From NCBI GenBank assembly GCA_049518415.1, contig JBEKRX010000018.1:1-64000 (forward strand): 64,000 nucleotides of DNA, written 5' to 3'. Numbering within the stretch: the first letter of the stretch is position 1; every line of letters begins with the position of its first letter. The position numbers and the translations under genes were made by a program. Under the pieces are notes generated by a model. That model saw nothing but the letters and a program-made list of their open reading frames with translations, did not search any database and was not told where the DNA came from. Positions 26,546 to 34,881 of the stretch are shown one piece after another. The DNA is from CAVQND01 sp049518415. Its GTDB lineage: Bacteria; Verrucomicrobiota; Verrucomicrobiia; Limisphaerales; UBA8199.

Positions 26546-27139
26546 TTGAACCTTTTTCCGCCGGTGGCATTCCACTGGTTGACAATGCTGGTAGTGGCTG
26601 AACCCGAACAACTGCCGGTACCGCAAGCCAGGGCCGGGGACCCGGACGCCTGGGACGTCTTGTTCCGGCGCTACCAACTGCCCTTGTATGTTTATGCCTA
26701 TGAACTGGTCCATGATGAGCAAGCCAGCCTGGATATTGTCCAGGAAACGTTCATCAATGCCGCCAGGCACATCCGCTCCCTGCGCGACCAGGACAAGTTC
26801 GGCAGTTGGCTCTTCGGCATTGCGCACCAGAAATGCCTGCAGCGCTGGCGCAAACAATACCGGCAAGCGGCCGCCCTCCGCGAAATCGCCGCCGCCCCGC
26901 TCGCATTCGATGAAGGCCCCGATGACGTGCTCATCCGACAGGAACAGGAGGCCCAATTCATGGCGCTCTTGAATCAGCTCCCCCTGCCGCAGCGTTCCGT
27001 GGTGCTGCTCCATTTCATCGAGGACTTCTCCCTCGAGGACATCGCCGCCGTTACCGGCGCTGCCCTCGGCACGGTCAAGTCCCGCCTGTATTACGCCAAG
27101 CATGCGCTCCGAAAGCTGATCGAGGAGGAAAGTTCATGA
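26546..27139 (+). CDS. ECF RNA polymerase sigma-70 factor (second)
   Basis: 197 residues as drawn; the true start may be the internal ATG 13 codons in (MLVVAEPEQLPVPQ). Region 2: WDVLFRRYQLPLYVYAYELV, DEQASLDIVQETFINAARHI and SWLFGIAHQKCLQRWRK. Region 4: LPLPQRSVVLLHFIEDFSLEDIA and GTVKSRLYYAKHALRKL. This is a standard ECF factor. The stop overlaps the start of the next gene (ATGA, 27136-27139), giving the same sigma/TM-protein arrangement as at 5894-6767. Confidence 0.9.
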   Translation: MNLFPPVAFHWLTMLVVAEPEQLPVPQARAGDPDAWDVLFRRYQLPLYVYAYELVHDEQASLDIVQETFINAARHIRSLRDQDKFGSWLFGIAHQKCLQRWRKQYRQAAALREIAAAPLAFDEGPDDVLIRQEQEAQFMALLNQLPLPQRSVVLLHFIEDFSLEDIAAVTGAALGTVKSRLYYAKHALRKLIEEESS

Positions 27140-27543
27140 AAACACCGCGTGAAATCTTGTTTGAACGCCACCACGCCGCCAAACCCAGGCTCGATGCCGT
27201 CCGCCGCCAGGCCCTGGCCCGGCTGGCCGCCAGCAGCCAGGAGGCCGAATCTTGGGTCGCCCTGCGCCAAATCCTCCGCTCCTTGCGCTGGCACCTCGCC
27301 GGGTGGAGTGCCGCCTGGGGGCTTATCGCCTTGCTCAATCTCGTTCCGCCGGGCCCGCCGGCCCCAACGGCTGCCCGACAATCCGTCACACCGCCCCGGC
27401 AATGGTTGATGGCCGTCCGCGAAAACCGCCGCCAACTCTCCGAACTGGTCAATTCCCCTGAGGGAGCCGACTCGCTCCTGGCCGCGCCCGCGCTCCCGCC
27501 CCAGCGCCGGAGCGAGCTTAAACCATTATGCGCCATGGCCTAG
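27136..27543 (+). CDS. small single-TM protein coupled to ECF sigma factor
   Basis: 135 residues: a basic, helical N-terminal cytoplasmic part (MKTPREILFERHHAAKPRLD, about 55 residues), one TM (WHLAGWSAAWGLIALLNL) and a short Pro-rich extracytoplasmic part. No zinc-binding anti-sigma motif. Coupled by ATGA to the sigma gene, so an anti-sigma or membrane-tether role is likely by position. Its topology parallels the partner of the first sigma factor but the sequences are not obviously related. Confidence 0.7.
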   Translation: MKTPREILFERHHAAKPRLDAVRRQALARLAASSQEAESWVALRQILRSLRWHLAGWSAAWGLIALLNLVPPGPPAPTAARQSVTPPRQWLMAVRENRRQLSELVNSPEGADSLLAAPALPPQRRSELKPLCAMA

Positions 27544-27573
27544 CCCTAACCATCCAGAACCGCAAACAGAGAG

Positions 27574-29247
27574 TTGAATATGAATACCACCAACACCACC
27601 TCCGCCTCTGGCGCGGCCACTCGCCGCCCGCTGCCCTTTCACTGGCTCTTCACTTGGCGCGCGCTCCGGCGCGGGTTGATTGGACTGGCCTGGGTCGCCA
27701 CCGTGGTCGCCCTGTTTTATGGCGAAGAGTACTGGCGCGGACGCCAGGCCTGGAAAAACTGTCGGCGGAAATTGGAGGCCCGCGGCGAGGTGTTGGACTT
27801 CATGGCCTTCATCCCCAAACGCGTGCCCGACGACCAGAACTTCGCGATGAGTCCCTTGCTGGCGCCGCTCTTTGACTTCGAGCCCGGCTCACAGCGCTGG
27901 CGTGACACCAATGCGCTGGCCCGCCTGCAGGGCCTTTTCCCCCGGTATCAGGCCGCGGCCAGGCTCCTGCCGGAGCTCGACAGCTTGGCGAACTGGTTCA
28001 AGGGCCGGCGAACCGACCTGGCCGCCTGCCAGCGGGCTTATGCGGCCACCAATGCCCACCAGTACATCGAACCCACGCCCCCGGCGGCCGACACCAATCG
28101 CCCCGCCGCCGCCGCCGCGGTGCTGGCAAACCTGCGCGAGTGCGACCCCGTCCTGGACGAGTTGCGCGCGGCTGCCCGCCGGCCTTACTCCCGGTTCAAC
28201 GTCAGCTACGAACTGGAAGACTCCGCCGCCATCCTCCTGCCGCACCTGGCTTTTCTCAAGGGCAAAGTAAAGGTCTTGCAGTTGCGCGCCGCCGCCGAAC
28301 TGGCGCTGGGTCAAACCAACCCTGCCTTTGAGGATGTCAATCTCATGTTTCGGTTGGCCGATGCCACCAAGGATGAACCGATCCTCATTTCCTGGCTGGT
28401 GCGCCGGGCGGAGGTCCACCTCCTGCTCCAGCCAATCTGGGAGGGGTTGGCGGACGGCCGGTGGTCCGAAGGCCAGTTGCAGGCCTTCCAGCAACGGCTC
28501 GGACAAATGGACATGCTGGCCGAGAGCCGGCGCGCCCTTCAGGCCGACCGCGTCTTCGGCAACCGGATAATCGAGTTTGTCCGGCGTTCGCCCGGCGAGC
28601 GGTTTGAAATGGTCGGGGCGACCGATGGCGCCGATTGGCGGGAGATGGCACTGACCCCTCTCCTCCTGCGATTGGCCCCGCGCGGCTGGATCTATCAAGA
28701 GCACGTCCAATACAACCGCCTCTTCCAGGATTACGTCCTGCCGCCCCTTGACCTCGCCGCCCGGCAAGTCCGGCCCGAGGCGGCCACGGCCAGCCAGGAA
28801 GCCCTCGAGCGCTTGCTGGGCGGCGGATGGCTCGAGTTCTTCCTGCACCACCGCACGCTCTCGCGAGTCCTGCTCCCGGCCCTTAACCACCTCCACTTGG
28901 CAGCCGCCCGCGGCCAGACCGATGTTGACCTCGCCACGGCGGCCTGCGCCCTCGAGCGCTATCGCCTGGCCAAGGGGGCGTATCCCGACACCCTCGACGC
29001 CCTGGTGCCTGGCTTCGCGCCCAAGCTGCCGCGCGACGTCATCAACGGACAGCCCCTCAAATACCGGCGCCTCGAAGACGGCCGCTTCTCCCTCTATTCC
29101 CTCGGCTGGAATGCCAGGGATGACGGCGGCTCTTATCCTCCGCGTTCGACCCGCCAAATCCCACAGCCCCGCGGCCCCCAAACCCCCGAATTGCAGGCAG
29201 GCGACTGGGTCTGGCGCTACCCCGCGCCTCCACCCGCGCTCCGATAG
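27574..29247 (+). CDS. membrane-anchored conserved hypothetical protein
   Basis: 557 residues. After about 30 polar residues there is one TM (LIGLAWVATVVALFYG), then a long helical extracytoplasmic region. The C-terminus (ACALERYRLAKGAYPDTLDA, then LPRDVINGQPLKYRR and FSLYSLGWNARDDGG) resembles the C-terminal part of type II pseudopilin-like proteins, where an alternating beta/loop end with D-D-G-G is common. I have seen this C-terminal block in many verrucomicrobial hypothetical proteins but know no function. It follows the sigma/TM pair by 30 bp and may be under its control. Confidence 0.65.
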   Translation: MNMNTTNTTSASGAATRRPLPFHWLFTWRALRRGLIGLAWVATVVALFYGEEYWRGRQAWKNCRRKLEARGEVLDFMAFIPKRVPDDQNFAMSPLLAPLFDFEPGSQRWRDTNALARLQGLFPRYQAAARLLPELDSLANWFKGRRTDLAACQRAYAATNAHQYIEPTPPAADTNRPAAAAAVLANLRECDPVLDELRAAARRPYSRFNVSYELEDSAAILLPHLAFLKGKVKVLQLRAAAELALGQTNPAFEDVNLMFRLADATKDEPILISWLVRRAEVHLLLQPIWEGLADGRWSEGQLQAFQQRLGQMDMLAESRRALQADRVFGNRIIEFVRRSPGERFEMVGATDGADWREMALTPLLLRLAPRGWIYQEHVQYNRLFQDYVLPPLDLAARQVRPEAATASQEALERLLGGGWLEFFLHHRTLSRVLLPALNHLHLAAARGQTDVDLATAACALERYRLAKGAYPDTLDALVPGFAPKLPRDVINGQPLKYRRLEDGRFSLYSLGWNARDDGGSYPPRSTRQIPQPRGPQTPELQAGDWVWRYPAPPPALR

Positions 29248-29353
29248 TCCAAAAGGCCCGCCGTCGGCAACAAAAAATCCCAATACAGCCAACACAGCCA
29301 ATGGAATTAGCGAGGCTGGGCCTCAGACCGCCTCTGCAATGGTAACTATTCAG

Positions 29354-29424
29354 GTAGCCGCCGACGTTAGTCGGCGCACTATTCGTCTGCGGGAAGATCA
29401 GCGCCGACTGACGTCGGCGGCTAC
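29354..29424. repeat. Long perfect-arm hairpin (GTAGCCGCCGACG family)
   Basis: Left arm at 29354-29377 and right arm at 29401-29424 are 24-bp inverted repeats with one mismatch, around a 23-nt loop. The arms begin GTAGCCGCCGACG. Related shorter palindromes starting GTAGCCGCCGGCGTAAGCCG lie at 46473 and 46572. It stands 107 bp after the stop at 29247, so it could terminate transcription, but the recurring sequence suggests a dispersed repeat. Confidence 0.8.
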
Positions 29425-29539
29425 ATGTCGTATGGCGCGGGCGCCCGACCACATGGAGCGTTCCAGTGCCTTCCCACCTGAACGGCTACGTGCAATGAGC
29501 CTGCCCGGTGAGGTTGCCCGGAGAATCAAATTAATTGAG

Positions 29540-29653
29540 CATTGAGTATTTGTTATTGGTCATTGATTCGGCACTCCGGCAACTCATGCGGCGTCATCGG
29601 CGGGCCTTCTTCAATGACCAATGATCGTTTTTCAATGCTCAATGCTCAATTCA
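29540..29653. repeat. Inverted ATTGAGCATTGAG / CAATGCTCAAT repeats
   Basis: ATTGAGCATTGAGTATTTG with TTATTGGTCATTG at 29536-29565, and the inverted counterpart CAATGACCAATGATCG with TTTTTCAATGCTCAATGCTC at 29613-29648. The same unit appears once at 11252-11277. AT-rich compared with its surroundings. The region 29248-29875 otherwise holds only this and the hairpin; no gene is supported. Confidence 0.7.
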
Positions 29654-29875
29654 CCTAAAGGAACCGTCGGCTCGGCGCACATTTGCAGTCGGCGCGAAAC
29701 TCAACCTGATTTAGCGGCCAAGAACTCTAGCTCGAGAAAATCTCCGGCCTGTCGGGCGTGCGTCCCCCTTCCTGGCGCGGAGCATCCCAGGCACCGGAAC
29801 TTTTTTGGGGCAGACTTGTCTAAATATTTTAGGACTGGCCAAACGGGCGCCAGTATTGCACGTTTGGGCGAGGCC

Positions 29876-31816
29876 ATGAGCGAACTTGAGGTTATCGAAT
29901 CGGCGCTCGCGGGAGCGGCCCGGCGGCGCCGGTGGGCGAGGGCGTTGCGGGGGTTGTGGATAGGCTTGCTGGTCGGGGCGGTGGTTTCCCTGCTCTTGGA
30001 CGGGGCGTATCACCTGCTGCCGCTGCCGCTTTGGACGCGCCTGGGCGTGGCCGTGGCGCCGTTGGCAGGCCTGTTGGCCGGGTTCGTCCTCGGCGGTTGG
30101 CGCGCACCGGTCCTGAGCCAAGTCGCCCGCTGGGTGGATGCCCGGCAGCGTCTCAAAGAACGCCTCAGCACCGCCCTGGAAGTGGCCGCGGAGCCGAACG
30201 CCGGCGCATGGCGCGACCTGGTGCTGGCGGACGCCGCCCAACACGCCCGGCAACTCGACCCGCGCCACATCCTGCCGTTCAGCCTCCCCAAAAAGGTGAC
30301 CCGCTGGCTGCTGGTGGTCCTCGCCCTGGGGGTCGGTCTGGGTTTTGTGCCCGAATACCGCAGCAAGCGCTTTCTCCAAAGACAAAACGAGCGGCAGCTC
30401 ATCAAGGAAGTCGGCCGCCAGCTCGCGGATTTGACCCGCCGCAGCCTCGAGACCCGGCAGCCGGCCCTGGAGCCGACCCAGAAGGCCCTGGAATCGGTCA
30501 GCGAATTGGCCGACCGGCTTGACAAGGCCAGCCTCACTCGGAGCGAGGCCCTCAAAGACCTGGCCAATGTCGCGGAAAAGCTCAAAGACGAACTCCGGGA
30601 GCTGGGCAAGGACCCGGCCCTCAAGCGGCTCGAGCAGGCTGCCCGCGCCTCCGCCGCCAATGACTCCCAGACCGCCGCCGGGCTGCAGAAGCAAGTCGAA
30701 TCCCTGCAAAAGCAGCTCGGCGCCCCGACGGGTAATCCTGAGACCCTCGACAAGCTCAAGAAGGACCTGGAGAAATTGCAGGAGGCGGCCAAAGGCCTGA
30801 GCGACAAGAGCTCGCTCGGCAGCGCAGCCCAGCGCGAGGACCTCTCCAAGGCCCTGTCCGCGCTCTCGCGCCAGGCCCAGGAACTGGGCTTGCAGGTGCC
30901 GGAACTCGACGACGCCATCCACGCCCTGCAGGCCAACCAGACCGAACTTTTGCTCAAGGACCTCCAGGCCTCGGTGACCGACCTCGAAAAACTGCGCGAC
31001 CTGGCCAAGACCCTCCAGCAACTCCAGCAGCAGATGGAGAAAATCGGCAAGGACTTGGCCGAGCAACTCAAGAACGGCCAGCCCGAGGCCGCCCAGATGA
31101 CGCTCCAGAAAATGGCCGCCCAATTGAAGGCCGCCAACCTCCCGCCGGAACTGCTTCAACAGATCGCCCAGGAAGTGGCCCAGGCCGTCGCTCCCGCCGG
31201 CAATTACGGCAAATTGGCCGACTATTTGAAAAGCGCCGGCAAACAGATGCAGACCGGCGACCAGCCGGGCGCTTCCCAGTCGCTGGCGGACGCCGCCAAA
31301 GAGCTCGAGCGCCTGGCCCAGCAGATGGGCGATGCCCAAACCCTGGCCGCAGAACTGCAAGCCCTGAACGAGGCCTCGCTGTCCATCGGCACCGGCCAGG
31401 GCTGGCGGGCCGGCGCCCGCCCGGGCCGACCCACCATTGGCAAGGGAGGCCAACCGGGCAGCGGCGTCGGCACCTGGGCCGATGAAAACGCCGAGTGGGA
31501 CGGCCAATGGAGCGAGCGTTGGGACAATACCGGCGTTGAGCGGCCGGACACCGACGCGCGCGGCCACACCGACCGCGGCGAGGGCGAGTTGAGCGACGCG
31601 CTCAAGCCGACCAAAGTCCGCGGCCAATTCTCACCCGGCAGCCAGATGCCGAGCGTCACCTTGCGAAACGTCAGCATCAAGGGCCAGAGCAAACTGGACT
31701 ACGAGGCTGCGGCCACCGCCGCTCAATCCGACGCCCAAAGTGCGCTCAGCCACGAACAGGTCCCCCGCGCTTACCAGGGGGCGGTGAGGGATTACTTCGA
31801 TGATCTCAAGAAATGA
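29876..31816 (+). CDS. coiled-coil membrane protein at head of MoxR operon
   Basis: 646 residues from ATG 29876 (MSELEVIESALAGAARRRRW); the longer ORF upstream lacks coding character. Two N-terminal TMs (about 25-45 and 50-70), another hydrophobic segment near 140-158, then roughly 350 residues of almost continuous heptad-rich helix (LEKLRDLAKTLQQLQQQMEK, LQKQVESLQKQLGAPTG). The C-terminus is Gly-rich and polar (RPTIGKGGQPGSGVGTWADE). No enzyme motif. It resembles the long coiled-coil partners (sometimes DUF4175-like) that accompany MoxR/DUF58/vWA genes in Gram-negative bacteria. Likely a scaffold of the MoxR system; this is inference from location. Confidence 0.75.
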   Translation: MSELEVIESALAGAARRRRWARALRGLWIGLLVGAVVSLLLDGAYHLLPLPLWTRLGVAVAPLAGLLAGFVLGGWRAPVLSQVARWVDARQRLKERLSTALEVAAEPNAGAWRDLVLADAAQHARQLDPRHILPFSLPKKVTRWLLVVLALGVGLGFVPEYRSKRFLQRQNERQLIKEVGRQLADLTRRSLETRQPALEPTQKALESVSELADRLDKASLTRSEALKDLANVAEKLKDELRELGKDPALKRLEQAARASAANDSQTAAGLQKQVESLQKQLGAPTGNPETLDKLKKDLEKLQEAAKGLSDKSSLGSAAQREDLSKALSALSRQAQELGLQVPELDDAIHALQANQTELLLKDLQASVTDLEKLRDLAKTLQQLQQQMEKIGKDLAEQLKNGQPEAAQMTLQKMAAQLKAANLPPELLQQIAQEVAQAVAPAGNYGKLADYLKSAGKQMQTGDQPGASQSLADAAKELERLAQQMGDAQTLAAELQALNEASLSIGTGQGWRAGARPGRPTIGKGGQPGSGVGTWADENAEWDGQWSERWDNTGVERPDTDARGHTDRGEGELSDALKPTKVRGQFSPGSQMPSVTLRNVSIKGQSKLDYEAAATAAQSDAQSALSHEQVPRAYQGAVRDYFDDLKK

Positions 31817-31834
31817 ACGACGAGAGGCTGCGTG

Positions 31835-32076
31835 GCGCATCCTGACACTGCCACCGAGCGGGGGCGGAGGCCCTCCCCCCTTCCCCCCTCCCATCCCGCC
31901 AAGGCGGGACGGGAGGGGGGTCATCCGTTTTTCCACTTTACCCAGGGCGGCGGCCCCTCCCGCTCGGAGCGGGAGGGGCCTTGCCCTGGGCTGGTATGTT
32001 TCGGCCCCTACAGGGCGGAAGAATGCCGCGCTGCGCGCGGGTAGAGTGGAATTAGTGGCAGTGTCGGGATGCGCCC
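31835..32076. mobile_element. MITE-like element with TIRs and flanking direct repeats
   Basis: The left terminal repeat GCGCATCCTGACACTGCCAC (31835-31854) is inverted at 32055-32074 as GTGGCAGTGTCGGGATGCGC (one mismatch or so). GAGGCTGCGTG occurs immediately outside both ends, at 31824-31834 and 32077-32087, as an 11-bp direct repeat, like a target-site duplication. The interior is a nest of palindromes: ATCCCGCCAAGGCGGGAC at 31892-31909 and CCCCTCCCGCTCGGAGCG to 31978, plus CCCAGGGC/GCCCTGGG. No protein is encoded. It separates the coiled-coil gene from moxR. The rest of 31817-32197 shows nothing else. Confidence 0.75.
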
Positions 32077-32197
32077 GAGGCTGCGTGACGGCGCCCTTTC
32101 CGTCTCCGGGCGCTGTTCGATGTTGATTTCTCATCGCCAGAATCGTCAACCCATCCGCCCCCAGACAACCTGATAGCTTCACCGCCCACCCCTCACC

Positions 32198-33199
32198 ATG
32201 GAAACGCAACAAGCCATCGAGTCCTTCCACGCCACTTACGCCGCCTTGCGCGCTGAAATCGGCAAGGTCATTGTCGGCCATGAGGCCATCGTCGAGGGCA
32301 CGCTCATCGCGCTGTTTGCCGGCGGGCACGTGCTCTTGGAAGGGGTGCCCGGGCTGGGCAAAACCCTGCTCGTCCGCACCCTCAGCGAGGTGCTCGACCT
32401 TGCCTTTAATCGAATCCAGTTCACCCCCGACCTCATGCCCGCCGATATTCTCGGCACCAACATCGTCATGGAAACCGCCAGCGGGCGGCGCGAGTTTGAG
32501 TTTCAGCACGGCCCGATTTTCGCCCACCTGATCCTGGCCGACGAAATCAACCGCGCCACCCCCAAGACCCAATCCGCCTTGCTGGAAGCGATGCAGGAGC
32601 ACCAGGTCACCGCCGGCGGCCAACTGCGCAAGTTGGCCGAGCCGTTCTTCGTCATGGCCACCCAAAACCCCATCGACCAGGAAGGCACCTATCCCCTGCC
32701 AGAGGCCCAGCTTGACCGCTTTTTCTTCAAAATCCTCGTGGGCTATCCCTCGGCGGCGGAACTGACCGAGGTCCTCACCCGCACGACCACCGGCAGGCCC
32801 ATCAGCGTCCAGAAAGTGCTCAATGGCGACGCCTTGTTGGAATTGATGGGACTGGTGCGCGAGGTGCCGGCCGCTTCCCACGTCAAGGATTATGCCGTGC
32901 GCCTGGTGATGGCGACGCATCCCAAGACCGAAACGGGCCTGCCGATTGCCTCCCAATATCTCCGTTTCGGCAGCAGCCCCCGCGGCGCCCAGGCCCTGGT
33001 CCTCGCCGGCAAAGTCCGCGCCCTCATCCAGGGCCGCTTCAACGTCAGCTTCGACGACCTCGAAGCCGTGGCGCCCGCCGCCCTCCGCCACCGCCTCATC
33101 CTCAATTTCGAGGCCGAGGCCGAGGGCATCACCACCGACCACATCGTCACCCAGGTCCTCAACGACGTGCCCAGGGACGTGCAGGCCGTGAATGCTTGA
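32198..33199 (+). CDS. MoxR-family AAA+ ATPase
   Basis: 333 residues, the usual family length. Walker A is GVPGLGKTLLVRTL, Walker B is LILADEINRATPKTQSALLE, sensor 1 is in FFVMATQNPIDQEGTYPLPE, with AQLDRF after it; the C-terminal lid domain ends in a helical region. MoxR ATPases act as chaperones that assemble or activate vWA-domain partners, often on metal insertion or envelope complexes. The gene is followed with an 8-bp overlap by the DUF58 gene, the canonical pairing. The MITE-like element lies in its upstream leader, so its promoter or coupling to the coiled-coil gene may have been altered. Confidence 0.95.
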   Translation: METQQAIESFHATYAALRAEIGKVIVGHEAIVEGTLIALFAGGHVLLEGVPGLGKTLLVRTLSEVLDLAFNRIQFTPDLMPADILGTNIVMETASGRREFEFQHGPIFAHLILADEINRATPKTQSALLEAMQEHQVTAGGQLRKLAEPFFVMATQNPIDQEGTYPLPEAQLDRFFFKILVGYPSAAELTEVLTRTTTGRPISVQKVLNGDALLELMGLVREVPAASHVKDYAVRLVMATHPKTETGLPIASQYLRFGSSPRGAQALVLAGKVRALIQGRFNVSFDDLEAVAPAALRHRLILNFEAEAEGITTDHIVTQVLNDVPRDVQAVNA

Positions 33200-34148
33200 G
33201 GCTCAACCTTCGAGCCCTATGCCGGCCCCGCTCCTGACCCCCGAACTGCTCCGCCGCCTCGAGCAGTTCCAACTCCTGGCCGCCCGCCGCGCCAAGAGCT
33301 CCGCCAAAGGCGAGCGCCGCAGCCGCGCCCGCGGCCAATCCGTCGAGTTTGCCGATTACCGCGATTACGTCCCGGGCGACGACTTTCGCTACCTCGATTG
33401 GAACCTCTATGGCCGGCTCGAACGGCTGTTCCTGAAACTCTACGAGGAGGAACGCGAGCTGCCCGTGCGAATCTTCCTCGATGCCAGCGAATCGATGACC
33501 TTCGGCGAGCCGCGCAAGTTTGATTTCGCCCGCCAGGTTGCCGCCGCCATCGGTTATGTTGCCCTCGCAGGCTTTGACCGGGTCAGCGTGATCCCCTTTC
33601 CCGAGCTGGCCGGCTACCCCGCCCAGGATCACGCCGCCCACCTGGCGGAGTTGGCGGCGCGGGGCGGGCTGCGCTCGGTGCGGGGCAAGCGGTCGGCTCT
33701 CCAATTCTTCGCCAACCTCAGCGCCCTGACCGCCGGCGGCGCCGCCAATCTGAACCAGGCCCTGCGGCGCGGCGCCCTCCAGGCCCGCCACGCCGGCCTG
33801 GCCGTCGTCCTGAGCGACTTTCTCGACCCGGCCGGGTATGACTCCGGCCTCTCGGCGCTGGTGGGGCGCGGTTTCCAGGTGGACCTGGTGCAAATCCTGG
33901 CGCCCGAAGAGCTGTCGCCGGTCACGTTTGGCGATTTGCGCCTGGTGGATTCGGAGACCGGCGCCATGCAGGACGTGACCTTCGGCCGCTACCGCATGAA
34001 GGCCTATCAGCAAACCGTGCAGAACTTCATCCAGCGCCTCCGGGAGTTTTGCCAGGCCCGCGGCCTCAACTTCTTCACCGCCAGCTCGAACACGGCCCTG
34101 GAAGAATTGTTGCTCAAGCAACTCAGACAAGCGGAGGTTTGGGGATGA
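33192..34148 (+). CDS. DUF58 domain-containing vWA-like protein
   Basis: 318 residues as drawn; the start could be Met 10 (MPAPLLTPELLRRLEQF). The DUF58 signature is clear: RARGQSVEFADYRDYVPGDD and FRYLDWNLYGRLERLF, followed by a vWA-like fold with the MIDAS-type IFLDASESMTFGEP (DxSxS). No TM segment, so cytoplasmic. DUF58 proteins are standard MoxR partners. In the usual operon the next gene is a BatA-type membrane vWA protein; here that gene (37598) is displaced by about 3.4 kb by two minus-strand genes. Confidence 0.93.
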   Translation: MLEAQPSSPMPAPLLTPELLRRLEQFQLLAARRAKSSAKGERRSRARGQSVEFADYRDYVPGDDFRYLDWNLYGRLERLFLKLYEEERELPVRIFLDASESMTFGEPRKFDFARQVAAAIGYVALAGFDRVSVIPFPELAGYPAQDHAAHLAELAARGGLRSVRGKRSALQFFANLSALTAGGAANLNQALRRGALQARHAGLAVVLSDFLDPAGYDSGLSALVGRGFQVDLVQILAPEELSPVTFGDLRLVDSETGAMQDVTFGRYRMKAYQQTVQNFIQRLREFCQARGLNFFTASSNTALEELLLKQLRQAEVWG

Positions 34149-34204
34149 GCAAGGGCTCGTGCAAAAATAAATTCCGAGATCTGATTGCTCGGGTCGAGCG
34201 TGGA

Positions 34205-34221
34205 GTCCCGCCGTGGCGGGA
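34205..34221. repeat. Palindrome GTCCCGCCGTGGCGGGA, REP-like
   Basis: A short hairpin in the 144-bp gap after the DUF58 gene. It is the same unit type as TCCCGCCAAGGCGGGA at 5163 and 31893. It may serve as the terminator between convergent genes or be one of the dispersed repeats. Confidence 0.55.
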
Positions 34222-34292
34222 TGAAGCGTGCCCAACGCTCCGACGCCGCCAAAAAACCGGAAACTTTTGCTTTCCCCTGATTGCGAGTAGCG

Positions 34293-34874
34293 TCAAGGAT
34301 GCGACAGGCGGAAGAACAGGTTGCCTCTGGGTGACGGGAGGGGCACGCTCAGGGTTGTGCTGTTGCTGTTGACCGTTCCGCCGAAGCTGGTCCAGTTGCT
34401 TGTGGCCAGGTTGCCGTTCTGCTGCAACGTCCAGCCAGCCGAAGGGGATGGCCAGGACACAATCACATCGTTGCCGGAATGCGTGATGGTCAGGGTCGGC
34501 GCGCCGGGCGTTTGCACGGCGGAGATCAAACTCCAAAACCCGCCCGTCAGCGAATAATTGCCGCCGCTCATGGTGCCGGCATCCGGCTGGCCGATGGTGC
34601 CGTTGACTTGATATGTGCCGCCCGTGCTGGTGCCGCCGCCGCCAGCGATTTTATACCAGTCCACGGAATAGGATTGGGCCACGGCCACGGAGACGACCAT
34701 GACGAAGGCCATTGCCGCGCCAATGAGCCGCCAGATTTTGGACTGGGCCGGCCCTCCGGCGCTTTGTAAGAGGAAATCTTGGTCACGCGTCAAAAGCGGC
34801 GGAGGACTGCCGCACTCCAAGACGCTGCGCGCCCCTCCTGCGCCAGCTTCCATCTTCCATGCTCGTTTTTTCAT
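34293..34874 (-). CDS. small exported surface-type protein
   Basis: 193 residues as drawn. The mature part, after a signal-like helix (LIGAAMAFVMVVSVAVAQSY), contains YSVDWYKIAGGGGTSTGG, then GTIGQPDAGTMSGGNYSLTG and GFWSLI, a beta-rich block I recognise from many verrucomicrobial exported proteins. The C-terminus (VSWPSPSAGWTLQQN, LFFRLSHP) is Fn3/IPT-like. The first ~45 residues (SVLECGSPPPLL) are encoded by GC-rich repeat-like DNA at 34775-34835, so the real start may be Met 55. It begins 7 bp after the end of the 784-aa gene, same strand, so the two are probably one unit. Confidence 0.6.
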   Translation of the reverse strand: MKKRAWKMEAGAGGARSVLECGSPPPLLTRDQDFLLQSAGGPAQSKIWRLIGAAMAFVMVVSVAVAQSYSVDWYKIAGGGGTSTGGTYQVNGTIGQPDAGTMSGGNYSLTGGFWSLISAVQTPGAPTLTITHSGNDVIVSWPSPSAGWTLQQNGNLATSNWTSFGGTVNSNSTTLSVPLPSPRGNLFFRLSHP

Positions 34875-34881
34875 CGTTGCC

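Noticed and set aside
29711..31627. 638-codon minus-strand ORF opposite the coiled-coil gene
   Set aside because: Repetitive antisense of heptads (LGQ, FLE, VLE runs); no start context or domain.
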